64,000 nt of DNA, from contig OV277868.1 of NCBI GenBank assembly GCA_922989275.2, positions 20,518,291 to 20,582,290 on the forward strand, in the 5' to 3' direction. The DNA is from Gari tellinella. Lineage: Eukaryota; Mollusca; Bivalvia; Cardiida; Psammobiidae. Shown piece after piece: positions 22,686 to 33,401 of this stretch. Below the pieces are notes generated by a model, which searched no databases, was not told the origin of the DNA, and was given only the letters and a program-made list of their open reading frames with translations. The translations under genes and the position numbers were made by a program. Each line of letters begins with the position of its first letter. Positions within the stretch are counted from its first letter, which is position 1.

Positions 22686-23057
22686 AGGAAGGTGGGGTAA
22701 GACGTTTTCCACTTTCGTTAAAACGAAATTAGATGCTACATATGCAGTGCGATAAAATTAAGAAAAGCTAGAAGCCTTGACATGTCTGATAATTATTTTC
22801 ATATAAATAATAATAACAATAAAATTATAATAACAGTAACAACAACTACATGTATAATAATGAGGATAATAAAGACTTTATTTAAAGACGACACTTGTTT
22901 GGATCTTGGTCAAATTCAATGCTACTCGGTGTTTCATCTGGCTCAAAACTGATTCATATCGGCATAATGGTTTTAGCTAACACGCCCTTGCTTGCATAAC
23001 GAAAGAACAATTTCTCAAATCACGATTTTTATACGAGGAGACAATGGACAACCATAA
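22686..23057. other. Decayed repeat sequence
   Basis: Possible remnants of a family A copy (CGTTAAAACGAAATTAG near 22716; GATCTTGGTCAAATTC near 22911), too diverged to bound. No gene is seen. Confidence 0.4.
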
Positions 23058-23306
23058 TATTGGAGAAGAAGTTATTCTTTCCCAATAAACGCGTTTTCGT
23101 TAAAATTGTTATTTCCATTGCAAACAGTTTGGAGCCAGATCAGACGCCGGGTAACCCGGCGTCTCATCAGGCTCCAAGCTGTTTGCCACTCATGTTAAAT
23201 CAAATGGTTAGAAATGTCATTAAGATCTCATTTTCTACGTTTTATTGGAATGCGTTTGCGTTTTGTTTGCGTTTAAATGGAAAATAATAACGTATTCTCA
23301 AGTGTA
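23058..23306 (+). mobile_element. Family A MITE
   Basis: TATTGGAGAAGAAGTTATTC at the left. The hairpin GCCAGATCAGACGCCGGG faces CCCGGCGTCTCATCAGGC, and the right end is ACGTATTCTCAAGTGTA. Confidence 0.85.
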
Positions 23307-24678
23307 AGTCGCAGACTTTCCGTTGTCTAACATATACATTTTCCAAACTGCATTTCTAAATGCAAACGGAAATAAACTTATCAGCAAACTAATACTTGAA
23401 CATAAAACTTTATGTTGTTCTCTCTCTCTCTCTTTCTCCCTCTCTGTATCATCTGTTTCTAATACAATATATGAATGATCCTCTGAGAAGATTGCATAAA
23501 TAGTTGTATCGAAGAGATATAATAACTATCGTGCCAAATAAAGCATTTCTTTGAAAGATACAAAAATATTTTTATAGCTAAATTTATATTTTATCTTTTT
23601 TAACTTGCTATTCTAAATTTATGCTTTCTCATTCTTGTTTTGTTCCTTGAGTAAAATCGGTATTTGCCAACTGATTTGACCCTGATCAGACGCCAAGTAA
23701 CTCGGGATCGAATCAGTATCCAAACTTATTGAGAACAATAACGATATTAATTTAGTCAATTTACTTAAATTTGATTTGAACAAATGAAGGCAGAGGAGCT
23801 TTTATGAACTTTCTGTTTAACTGTCATCTTGCGTTAAACAGTCAAACGTCTATAAACACCTACATGTACATGTAATATTTAACACAATTATGTGGTCGTA
23901 TTAGACAGGTTTGACTGTATGTCGTATTCTTATATGGGACACAGCGCGATAAAAAATAAATAAGCAGGTTTGTAGATTCCTAAGAGACACTACTATGAAA
24001 ACAGAATGCGTAAATGATAGTCTTTCATGCTATCGCAGATGAGATAAGCATGATGCACGTTCTCAACATACTGAAACAAATACTACACGATGCACTAACA
24101 CCATCAATTATATGGAGCGCATTCGTTGCCAAAAATCCAGACATGCAATCACCCAGTTTTCGATTATTGTTTGACCAAAAACGATATGTATTTGTATAAA
24201 TGTCGTTTAGAATCATGCAAACTTAACATGTAAATGTCTGTTTACATGTGTATACTGTATTCCATAAAAAGGTATTTATAGTTTATACTTTAAACACTTG
24301 TAATTCTTTCATTTAAAGCTGTTAACAAGGGAACCAAAATCCACGATTTAATGTTACTTTCTAAGACAGAACTACATATAACCAACATTTGAAATAAACA
24401 TTTTCCGCCTGGAAGAATTGAAAGTACGCTTTGCGAAAGACGTTTCACCTTTTGCAAACAGACACCATACAATGAACTTCGGATATTCGCCAATGTACAA
24501 CGGAAAATGTAGAAAGTAACAAATGAGTCACGAGGGCGTGTCTTAGCTACATAAGCCCCTCCTTCGACGCGTCAATTTTCCTTCGTGAAGTTTCGGTATT
24601 TCCTAGAACGTATGCCAAGAACTGAGTTACTCTGAGGTGTTCCGAGTGACTATAATTCTTCTTTACTTTCAACCTGCT
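23307..24678. other. Mostly unassigned sequence
   Basis: A CT microsatellite lies at about 23420-23447. A decayed TIR element of the F type is at about 23785-23919, ending GTGGTCGTATTAGACAGG then TTTGACTGTA. The start of a D hairpin (CTTTACTTTCAACCTGC) is at 24661-24678. Short open stretches near 24014-24216 lack recognisable motifs. Confidence 0.5.
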
Positions 24679-25211
24679 TTAAAGGGACTCGCAACCGGAT
24701 GGTGTTCTTGTCAAAATAAAATAAAATACTCAAATAAAAGCAAATTTGTGGCATTATTTGGCTTTTGACATTAAAAACATATGATCAGTCCAAAAAACGT
24801 CTCAAGAATCGTCACCGAATCTTAGTTTTTTAGATATTTTCCATCGTTTTTCCATAGCGTTAGCTAACGGTATAGTTGTTGTTGTTGCTTCTCTACACGG
24901 GGTCAGACATAAACCCGAGCCGAATAATGTTCTATTAATAGCTATCATTGAAGTACGTTAATTCGCTACCATATATATAGAGAGCGTCCGTAGCCGAGGG
25001 CGTAGAGGCGATGCCTCATTTTTCATTTTTGTCTCCGCATGGATGGTCACGGGTTCGAATCCCACCAGAGCCTCTTCTTTAATTTTTTTTGAAATGCATT
25101 TTTTAACAGAATTTATTATCCTAAACTAAATTTTACCCATTTATATAAGCATTTGACCTATATTTACAAATTACTATTTTTAATGCTTGATCCGGTTGCG
25201 AGCCTCTTTAA
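24679..25211 (+). mobile_element. TTAA-target element with tRNA-like module, copy 2
   Basis: The same ends as copy 1 (TTAAAGGGACTCGCAACCGG), 533 bp with both TTAA copies. It sits inside a D element: CTTTCAACCTGCT on the left and GTAGTCACCTATTTTC on the right, with the D sequence restored at a single TTAA. The interior is near-identical to copy 1. The tRNA-like module is at 24984-25071. Confidence 0.88.
24984..25071 (+). repeat. tRNA-like module, type II, copy 2
   Basis: A-box-like TAGCCGAGGGCGTAGAGGCG and B box GGTTCGAATCC. The 5' acceptor has mutated to GCGTCCG, so pairing with CCAGAGC is poorer than in copy 1. The B box is kept exactly. Confidence 0.55.
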
Positions 25212-25261
25212 GTAGTCACCTATTTTCAATACTAGAAATAGGCTATCAGGTAAAGGGTTAA
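25212..25261. mobile_element. Right part of D element split by TTAA element
   Basis: GTAGTCACCTATTTTCAATA through GCTATCAGGTAAAGGGTTAA matches the right end of the D copy at 47170-47420. Confidence 0.75.
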
Positions 25262-25339
25262 TGTTACTAAGTCTTCACAGGTACACTGTTTCAAAGGACC
25301 CATAGATGCACCAATAGGGTTCAAATGGTTAAAGAAGCT

Positions 25340-25442
25340 GAGCCCACCTTAAAGCAGGATAACAGTAAAGCAGTTAATCAAAAGCTGCCACAGGAGATTT
25401 CTGCTTTACTTTTATCTTGCTGTAAGCAACCACTTTAACCAT
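25340..25442. mobile_element. D-type hairpin, variant stem
   Basis: The left arm TTAAAGCAGGATAACAGTAA pairs with CTTTACTTTTATCTTGCTGT. It departs from the usual D arm at matching positions (GATAACAG and TTTTATC). Confidence 0.6.
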
Positions 25443-25559
25443 TTCACACATAGATGCACATGTTGGCAGTTTTTTTTAATTATTCCTATTACAAATTTAA
25501 TGCATGTACCTTTTCATACTTCTACAAATATTATCCTGATAAAGAGTCATTGGAAACCT

Positions 25560-25790
25560 TGAGTCGTTTTATAAAACTTTGTACGACGAATGTTGTCGTA
25601 AGTCAGATTATAAAAGTCTCAATTATTATTTATTTCTCAATCTAATCCTGTCTTGTAACATCTTTTTGGAATCGTCTTGAAAATGTCACAAGACAGGATT
25701 ATATAGAGAAATCAGAAATTAAATGTATTTTAAAGTTTTGACTTACGACAACAATGTTTATGAAACGGGCCCCTGCCCTGCATCTGGGCA
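25560..25790. mobile_element. Long inverted repeat with GTCGTAAGTCA arms
   Basis: The left TTTATAAAACTTTGTACGAC, then GTTGTCGTAAGTCA, pairs with the right TGACTTACGACAACAATG and a GGGCCC edge. The inner arms AATCCTGTCTTGT and ACAAGACAGGATT also pair. It is a foldback MITE of unknown family. Confidence 0.65.
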
Positions 25791-25799
25791 GATGGATTT

Positions 25800-25865
25800 T
25801 TAAAGCAGGCACATGTAAAGCAGAAAAGCTCTTTCAGGAACTATCTGCTTTACTTCAGTCTGCTT
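25800..25865. mobile_element. D-type hairpin fragment
   Basis: TTAAAGCAGGCACATGTAAAG pairs with CTTTACTTCAGTCTGCTTAA around AGCTC/GGAACT. Confidence 0.55.
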
Positions 25866-26114
25866 AACCTATTACCCCACAGCCTGTTTCTAGTATTGAA
25901 GACACGTGACCACTTAAAGCAGGTTGAAAGTAAAGCAGAATATGCCTTAAGGCACATTCTGCTTTACTTTCAGCCTGCTTTAAGCTACAGTCTGCTAGGA
26001 AATAGAAAACATTTCTTATGATACATATTCATGACTGTAAAAATTGGAATTAATTCTTTAGTGGATGAATAAATGAAAGGCGTAAAAAGGTCTATTTATG
26101 GGGTAATGGGTTAA
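25866..26114. mobile_element. Family D hairpin element, complete
   Basis: Inverted ends CCTATTACCCCACAGCC and GGGGTAATGGGTTAA. The core hairpin TTAAAGCAGGTTGAAAGT around ATGCCTTAAGGCA is followed by GAAAGGCGTAAAAAGG. Confidence 0.8.
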
Positions 26115-26143
26115 GCAAGCACCTGTCTGTCAAACTGGCTACA

Positions 26144-26382
26144 TACAGTGGAGAAAACGTTATTCTTTCCCAATAAACGCGTTTACGCTAAAACTATTAT
26201 TTCTATTGCAAACAGTTTGGAGCCAGATCAGACGCTGGGTAACCCGGCGTCTGATCAGGCTCCAAACTGTTTGTCACCAATATAAACATGAATTATCAGA
26301 ATTGTCCAAAAGTTGCACTTTTCTGTGTTTTAGTGTTTTGCGGTTCGTTTAAACGGGAAAGAATAACGTATTCTCCACTGTA
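26144..26382 (+). mobile_element. Family A MITE, full length
   Basis: TACAGTGGAGAAAACG at the left, CGTATTCTCCACTGTA at the right. The hairpin has one extra mismatch (GACGCTGGG facing CCCGGCGTC). Confidence 0.9.
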
Positions 26383-26925
26383 AAATCATAGGGCTAGGTA
26401 AACCCCCGGCGAACGATTCCGGTAAGATCCGATTTAGTTTACTCCGCCCAAATTAATATTCGTAGTATTCCGTAAAAATTCCTTATAAGGTCATAGCAAA
26501 ATTCGCTAGTTTTGCATTTGGAGAAATGTAATTCTCGACTTGCATGAGTCAACTGTACACTGGAGAAATGTCAATGTCGGTCGTCAATCCGCAACTTTCG
26601 GTTTATATCTGTGTTCAAGTTTATTGAAAACAGATGATTTCAGTTGGATTTTCGGATGCAGTTCTTTGCTTGTGACGGTTTGGGGAATTTCATTCTGATC
26701 TGTAGGATTAATTTGTCAATTTCATGAAATGTAAAGCGGGTGTTTGCTTTGAACAAAGCAGAAAGTCAATTCTAAAAATAGCATTGTATGGTCATGACTA
26801 ACTTATGGACAAGTCACATTTATATTTTGTACAGTCGGGTTTGTATTTTATACAAACTACAAAATAGATGTTAGCATCTACATGTCTAGATTATTGGCAA
26901 CGATTGCGCTCCATACAATTACTCG
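26383..26925. other. No feature recognised
   Basis: Unique-looking sequence with no gene, hairpin core or TIR that I can identify. Confidence 0.5.
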
Positions 26926-27062
26926 TACAGTGGAGCTTCAACGAAAGTAAACACACGCGCAATGCAATAAAATATCAAACGTAAATTCTAGACATTAAAA
27001 ATGATTCAATTTAATGTACATGTAAGGAACAAATAGCTTAGATCCTGACTAGACGCCGAGTT
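26926..27062 (-). mobile_element. Family A fragment
   Basis: TACAGTGGAGCTTCAACG, a diverged arm with AACACACGCGCAATGCAA, and GATCCTGACTAGACGCCG. The right half is absent. Confidence 0.55.
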
Positions 27063-27398
27063 GTTAATTTTTTCAGATGCTGCACGTCACATGAAAGGAC
27101 AATAGATATAATCTGACTTGTATCATGTTAACACGGGATGTTGTTGCTTCATTACAATGTTCACATCTACAAAACTAATGAATAATTTTAGACCAAATTA
27201 GGTCAATTTGTGGCAAAATATCGTCTCCTGTTATCTATATACGTGTATATTATGTATTTTTGGACATCATGTATGAAATCGTTTTCTCATGGAAATCTTG
27301 ACCAATTCCAATGAAACAAGAATAGAATAACAGGTCATACCCTTTTCGCACTAGACACCTGTTCTTCCAGTACAAACGATTATGGCAAAAAAAGAAAA

Positions 27399-27588
27399 TT
27401 GCAGTTGAAACTCGATAATACGAACTTGCAGCATTTCGTTAGTAAAATTTTGGTAGGTAACCCGAGCTGACCTTAATCGAACATTGTATTACATGTACTT
27501 CGAAGATAAGCGTGGTCTAGTCTCGTTTGAAATTTGAAATACGAATATGTTTGAATTAAACGATTTCGTTTATCGAAATGTGGCTGTA
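27399..27588. mobile_element. TA-target TIR element G, decayed
   Basis: It starts CAGTTGAAACTCGATAATAC and ends CGTTTATCGAAATGTGGC then TGTA, with TTCGA-type inverted motifs inside both ends. It resembles 48620-48816. Confidence 0.55.
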
Positions 27589-27600
27589 TGTTACCCAATT

Positions 27601-27857
27601 TACAGTGTGAAAGATATGATTCTTTCCCAATAAACGTTTTAACACTAAACTTATTATATCCATTGCAAACAGATTAGAGCTAGATCAAACGCCGGGTAAA
27701 CTGGCGTCTGATCATGCTCCAAGCTATTTGCAACTCGGATTAAAGCAAACCGTCAGACTTGTCAAAAGTTGTTATTTTTCATGTTTTATTGCAATGCCTT
27801 TAGAATCTACGTTTCGTTTGCGTTTAAACGGAAAAGAATAGCGTCTTCTCCATTGTA
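27601..27857 (+). mobile_element. Family A MITE
   Basis: TACAGTGTGAAAGATATG at the left, right end GTCTTCTCCATTGTA. The hairpin is AGATCAAACGCCGGG facing CTGGCGTCTGATCATG. Confidence 0.8.
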
Positions 27858-28064
27858 CCCTCTGTACCTCAAGAGATGTTATCTTAATCAGACACGTGTC
27901 TAAATGATGTTTCGCTCACAATTGTCTCCCTTGGGTAACTTATGTCATACATCCATACCGTAATTATATGGATCAAAAGGAACAACGGTGTATTTTTTTC
28001 TGTGAGTATTGACAAGAAAGTGGGCTTTTAAAAATACTTGCGCAATAGTGACCATGGTGACCCT

Positions 28065-28265
28065 TTACCACATAGCTTGATTCTAGTTTTAAAGACAGGT
28101 AACCACTTAAAGAAGGTTGAAAGTAAAGTAGAGTGCGCCTTGGTGTGCATTCTGCTTTACTTTCAACCTGCTTTAAGCTACCATCAGCTATGATACATGT
28201 ACATGTTTAGGAAATATTTCTTCAGTGTAATAATAAATTAAAGGCGCTAAAAGGCGCTTCTATAG
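28065..28265. mobile_element. Family D hairpin element
   Basis: It has CCCTTTACCACATAGC and a core AAAGAAGGTTGAAAGTAAAG pairing with CTTTACTTTCAACCTGC. AAATTAAAGGCGCTAAAAGG follows. Confidence 0.7.
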
Positions 28266-28344
28266 GGACCATATTAATGGACAAACTAATTCCGCAGAAT
28301 AGCATGTCTCTCTTGATCCCACTTTGACGGTCTGTCGTAATATT

Positions 28345-28430
28345 TGCGCATTTGCAAACATATTTAATCCTGATCAGATGCCGCGTTACGCGGCGTCTAA
28401 TCATAATCAAAACTGTTTGCCAACAGTTTT
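28345..28430. mobile_element. B-type hairpin
   Basis: TTTGCAAACATATTTAATCC, then TGATCAGATGCCGCG with complement and AAACTGTTTGCC. The remaining element ends are not clear. Confidence 0.6.
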
Positions 28431-28656
28431 GAAATTACGTGAATGGTACTGCTTTAAAGCCGCATTGTGCTTTTGAGAAACCTGCATAAAACGGTTGTTT
28501 GGGGTTCCATTTGAACTACGTGGGACGTGATTCTTTCACAAAAACCGGTTTTATCTAAGCAATTCGCTTTTTAAATTTTATTTATAATTTTTTTGTGCTA
28601 GCACCAATTAAAAAGCCTCCCTTGTGAATGGAAAGAAGGACAACTCTGTAAATACA

Positions 28657-28855
28657 GGGCTCCAGATAACGGAAGTATTTCGAAAACTTAAATCTTTATT
28701 TCTGCTTTTAAACCCAATGGTGTCATACTCATTAAAAGTATCTGGAATAGACGGTTTAATCAGTAGTAACACCATAGCATTCGGTGCTGAAATGAGTGAG
28801 AAAATGTTAGATTGGTTCAGATTACTCTCGCTTACATGTTTAGCTGGAACATCTG
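28657..28855 (+). mobile_element. Family J hAT-like element
   Basis: CAGGGCTCCAGATAACGG at the left, ACCCAATGGTGTCATACTC and AACACCATAGCATTCG around a diverged hairpin, then GGAACATCTGG at the right. Confidence 0.65.
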
Positions 28856-28959
28856 GATAACCCTTATTCTGCTGCACATACGTCTGCTTCGACATTGTCG
28901 TCTGCAAAATGTGTTCAGTTTAGATTTATGCATTGTTTTAATTAAACAAACCTTAAGAC

Positions 28960-29035
28960 GAGTGTCAAATAGTTTGGATCCAGATGAGATGCCACGTTTC
29001 GCGGCGTCTTTTTAGATTCAAATAGTTTGTAAACT
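28960..29035. mobile_element. B-type hairpin, diverged
   Basis: GTTTGGATCCAGATGAGATGC faces GCGGCGTCTTTTTAGATTC. A degraded core. Confidence 0.5.
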
Positions 29036-29139
29036 CCGTAAAGTAGGCACAGGTGTAAACACTATGAGATTCAATAACAACGTGTACATATCTTTCACTG
29101 TGGGTGAACGGTCATTTAAACTATAGAGAATGTATATCT

Positions 29140-31245
29140 TGAGCTTGCTGAAAATGACTGTTTCAGCCTTGTCCGCTCTCTAACTCAAACATTTCTTTTT
29201 GGATCTTCACCAAACTTGCTAAAAATGTTTATTAGTATAGAATCTAGGTCAGGTTCAAGAACTAGCAAAATCGCATAAGGCATGTCTGGGCTATTACTGA
29301 AAAATGCTGAAACAGTCATTTTTTAATACATAAAGGGCAAAAACTCAGATATGCCACATGCGATTTTTGTAATAATCAAACCAAACCTAAATTTTATATA
29401 CTTAAACATTTTCAGCAAGTTTAATGAATATCCGATAAAAACTGTATGTGTTATAGAGTGCAAAAAGTGACTGAAACCGTCATTTTTCATTAATAAACAG
29501 ACAATAACTTAGATATACCTTATGCGCTTTTAGTAGTAATCATACTAAACCTTGATATTATATCAATAAATATTTTCAGCAAATTTGGTGAAGATCCAAT
29601 AAAACGTATTTGTGTTAGAGAGCAAACCTTGCTGAAAACAGTCATTTTTTAATACAGTCAAACCTGTATAAGACAGCCACCTTTGGGACCTAGTGAAACT
29701 GGCTGTTATATACAGGTGGCTGTCTTATGCAGGTATCATCAGAAACCACGAACCATTACATGCAAGTCTGTACTATAAGAGAGAAATACATGTAGAGTGT
29801 ATAAAATAGCTTTAATCATAACTTTACATTACATATATAATAAAAATAATACTATTGCCAATACACATTTAAAAGTTAAACTTCTGGTGTTTCTGTGTCT
29901 CATGTGCCTTCACAGTCACTAGCTAATTTGCTTCATGTATATCTCATGTCTCTCCTCCAGCAGCTGTGTGGCTGGTTTATCCCAGTTTTGTGCCTGCTCA
30001 TATGTCTGTTTCTCTGTTGATGTTCAGGAGATCTTTAAAAATTACACTAGAGCAGTTCCTTCGAAATGATTTATAACACAGGGAGTATTAAATAATTGTC
30101 CGCCTCTTCATCACTGTTGAAATTGTCATTACTGTTCAGCTAGAGCTGTGTATGGTACAGTGACCACACATACTAAATGTGTTGATGTTTCAACTGCACG
30201 CCAAGATCGGCTTATTCAGTACCGTTAGATAGCATCACTGCACTCATGGTTTCTGAAAAATAAAAAGTGGGAGGGGTAAGATTTTCGTAATGAATTATGA
30301 AAACTTCTCGCTACTTTTTTTCTCATACATAACACCGGTATTATCGTTGTCGTTGTGGTTAATATCACCACTCGTTATACGCATTTTCAATCATTTGGAG
30401 CTATTAAAAACATCAAAAAAGTCGACAGATTTGATTTCTTGACACGAAACACCGTTAAATAGCGAGTGTTGTCGTTTCCATTCTGTGCCGATATTGTTCC
30501 CTTTATTCGACAGTTTTCTACCAGTCTGTCTTAATAATGTATCTGGCGCTTCTAAACTTGTAAAAAGAATCAAATAAATCAAACAACTTACGCTTTTGCA
30601 CCAGAAAACTCGGATGGTTTTGGCAGCCTTTTCGTCAAAAAGACAAATAAACGGGAATATGCGAGATTTGGGTTTCTATTGATAGAAGAGCTTTTTAGCA
30701 CGGGAGGTAATTCCTATGAGCATTTAAAGGTTAGGGATAAACCGCGGCCGAAAAATGGCGCTCTTACGCAGGTAGATCGCGAAATCGGGACCGAAAACTA
30801 GTGGCCGCTGGCTGCGTTAAGCAGGTGGCCGGCTTATACAGTAAGTTTATATAGTAAATTTGCATGGGACTGTTTGAACGTGGCGCTTTTAGACAGGTGG
30901 CGCTCTTATAAAGGTGGCCGTTAGACCAGGTTTGACTGTACATAAAGGGCAAAAACTTAGGTATGCCACATGCGATTTTAGTAATAATCAAACTAGACCT
31001 GAATTTTATATGAATACATATTTTCAGCATGTTTGGTGAATATCCGATAAAAACTGTTTGTTTTAGACTGCAAAAATGACTGAAACAGTCATTTTTTTAT
31101 AAATTAACAGGCAATAACTCAAAAACACCTTATGCGATTTTAGTAGTAATCAAACTAAACCTTGATTTTATATCAATGAACATTTTCAGCAAGTTTGTGG
31201 AAGATCGGATAAAAGATATTCGAGTTAGAGAGCGGACAAAAAAGT
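29140..31245. repeat. ~160-bp tandem repeat split by element H
   Basis: Units contain CTGAAACAGTCATTTTT, AAAGGGCAAAAACTCAG, TATGCCACATGCGATTT and TTTTCAGCAAGTTT. GTCATTTTT occurs near 29315, 29483, 29642 and 31087. Between the third and fourth, the 1.29 kb element H (29653-30940) interrupts the unit, which resumes after a TA duplication. Confidence 0.8.
29653..30940 (-). mobile_element. TA-target TIR element H, pogo/Tigger-like
   Basis: Ends TACAGTCAAACCTGTATAAG and CCAGGTTTGACTGTA with TA duplication, visible because the host tandem repeat continues on both sides. AGGTGGC motifs recur inside each end, as transposase binding repeats often do. On the reverse strand near 30130-29930 a broken frame reads SDEEADNYL and EQAQNWDKPATQLLEERHE before a stop. 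This could be the tail of a decayed transposase. The pogo/Tigger assignment is inference from the TA target and CAGTCAAACCT ends. Confidence 0.65.
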
Positions 31246-31499
31246 GTGATAGTCTAACTGACTGATGGATCGACCGTCGAAGGTAATTGCGGTTGCACAC
31301 GGTGATGTTGACTCCGGTTGTATCACGTGATACTAAGCCGTGTGGTAAGGTTTATGGCAGACGCTCTATTTTCGGTTTGTTATGATTTAAAATCGCCCTT
31401 TTTGGTGATTTAGGTCCGTCTTCATCATTTCATAGATCAGTTTGGCCCATTAGAATGTTCAAACATTATTATTAACCGTTATTGTATTTCAGACATTAT

Positions 31500-31660
31500 G
31501 AAAAGGTCTGAAAACACAATGGGACTTTAAATCTAACTTTGAAATGAAATTGTAGACATCAATATTGAAGCAGACGACAATATGGCGATGAAGGGGTAAA
31601 AAACTCATGATGGTTTTTATCATTAAATTGTTAACGTGGAAACCATACATGCGCACGTAT
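31500..31660. mobile_element. Family B fragment
   Basis: It has AATCTAACTTTGAAATGAAA, ATTGAAGCAGACGACAATAT and GATGAAGGGGTAAAA, matching the right part of B elements. The hairpin is missing. Confidence 0.6.
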
Positions 31661-31789
31661 TTTATTCCTTTGAAACAGCAAAGGTTCTACGTCACGGTGA
31701 GACCAAACTATTTTGAATAGGGGGCCAAAATAGGTTTGAATAGATTAATGATTTTATTCATTAATGTTAGATCGGAACGTCAGGAGGTC

Positions 31790-31998
31790 ATATATCGGAA
31801 AACACGTTATTCTTGATCGTTCATTCGAAACTAAATGCAAAATTAAATCAATGAAATGGAAGAAAATACAATTACTTGAATATATTAGCAATAAGTTTCA
31901 ATCGGAATAGCAAACAGTTTGGAGTCTAATCAAACGCCGGGTATTCGGCTTCGGGTCTTACTGCAAGCTTTTTGCAATGGCCATACGAATAAACGTGT
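31790..31998 (-). mobile_element. Family A MITE, decayed
   Basis: GGAAAACACGTTATTCTTG, AACTAAATGCAAAATTAAA, a hairpin remnant AATCAAACGCCGGGTATTCG and GAATAAACGTGTT. Both TIR tips are lost. Confidence 0.6.
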
Positions 31999-32121
31999 TA
32001 CATTTGAAATAGTGATGCGTTTTTGTAATGTAGTTTCTAAACGTTTTCAGCATTACACATGTCAAGCATGTATTAAAAACCCTTAAAATTGGAAGGAGTT
32101 TTTATTCGGTGTAAGCTTTAA

Positions 32122-32212
32122 ACAGTGAAGATGAAGTTACTTTCCCAAGAAACGCGTTTACGTTTACACTGCTGTTTTCATTTCAACCAGTTTGAAGCCA
32201 GATCAAACGACA
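32122..32212 (+). mobile_element. Family A left-end fragment
   Basis: AACAGTGAAGATGAAGTTAC, CCCAAGAAACGCGTTTACG and TTTGAAGCCAGATCAAACG. The right side is lost. Confidence 0.55.
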
Positions 32213-32785
32213 GAAACCCTACTTAAGAGATCATACAATATGACTATCAAAAATACCATTTATTTTTCTGTATTCCTAAAAGCGCTCGAAGATTACATTT
32301 ACTTACCTCGAGTACAATGGTTTATCGCAAAAGTCTGCAACTCGGCATCTGACCAGAATCCAAACTGTTCGTCGTGTTCGACACTCATTACAATATTACA
32401 TCAGTAAGTATGCCTAAAATGTGTTTTTTCAAATAAAGTCAAACAGCAATTGTTTCAAGGCTACACTTTCTCCGGATTTCTATCCTAGCAGATGGTACAT
32501 GAAAGCAGATGGAAAGTACTATCAACCTGTTTTAAGTTATAGCGCTTGAAAAATAGAAAATTGGGAAATCTTTTGATTTTTCAATATCAAATTATGGCAG
32601 CCATGTTGTCTTAAATCAGAAGACGACACGACATTATATGTGTTGCAATGTAAGGATGTATGTGATGTATAGAGTATTAAGGCACTGTGGAAAAATTGTC
32701 AGTTTTGCAATTAACTCTTTCTCTTTGTAACATCAAATGGACAGTTCTAGGGAACAATTGAGTCTATTCAATTTTTGACAATTAA

Positions 32786-33032
32786 CCCTTTACCTGATAG
32801 CATTGTTTCTAGTATTGAAGATATGTGACTACTTAAAGCAGGTTGAAAGTAAAGCAGAATGCGCCCTAAGGCGCATTCTGCTTTACTTTCAGCCTGCTTT
32901 AAGCTATTAACTGCTAGAATAATGAAAGTATTAAATATGACACATATTCATTACGGTATAATTTGGAACTATTTTCTTCAGCGGATGAATAAAATGAATG
33001 TGCTAAAAGTCGCTTCTATAAGGGAAAGGGTT
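32786..33032. mobile_element. Family D hairpin element, complete
   Basis: Inverted ends TTAACCCTTTACCTGATAGC and AGGGAAAGGGTTAAG. The core AAAGCAGGTTGAAAGTAAAG around GCGCCCTAAGGCGC is nearly perfect. Confidence 0.8.
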
Positions 33033-33065
33033 AAGAATTGTTTTTTGTCAATGAATTTCACTATC

Positions 33066-33125
33066 ATGGCAAACAGTGCAAACCCTGAATAGATGGCTAT
33101 TTTCGGTGAAGGTATTCACTGTCTG
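33066..33125. mobile_element. Family C fragment
   Basis: GGCAAACAGTGCAAACCCTG, then ATGGCTATTTTCGG and TATTCACTGTC. A degenerate C hairpin. Confidence 0.45.
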
Positions 33126-33151
33126 TGTAGTAAATGTGTAATCTTAACAAG

Positions 33152-33401
33152 TACAGTGGAGAATCTGTTATTCTTTCCCGTTTAAACGCACACGTACGCA
33201 AACGCAAAGCACTAAAACGTAGAAAAGAACAACTTTTGGACAATTCTGATATTTCATGTTTATATTGGTGGCAAACAGTTTGGAGCCTGATCAGACGCCG
33301 GGTTACCCGGCGTCTGATCTGGCTCCAAACTGTTTGCACTGCAAATAATAGTTTTAGCGTAAACGCGTTTATTGGGAAAGAATAACAGATTCTCCACTGT
33401 A
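33152..33401 (-). mobile_element. Family A MITE, young copy
   Basis: 250 bp, with TACAGTGGAGAATCTG and CAGATTCTCCACTGTA. The arm has GCACACGTACGCAAACGC. The hairpin is intact except for the recurring T:T stem mismatch. Confidence 0.93.
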
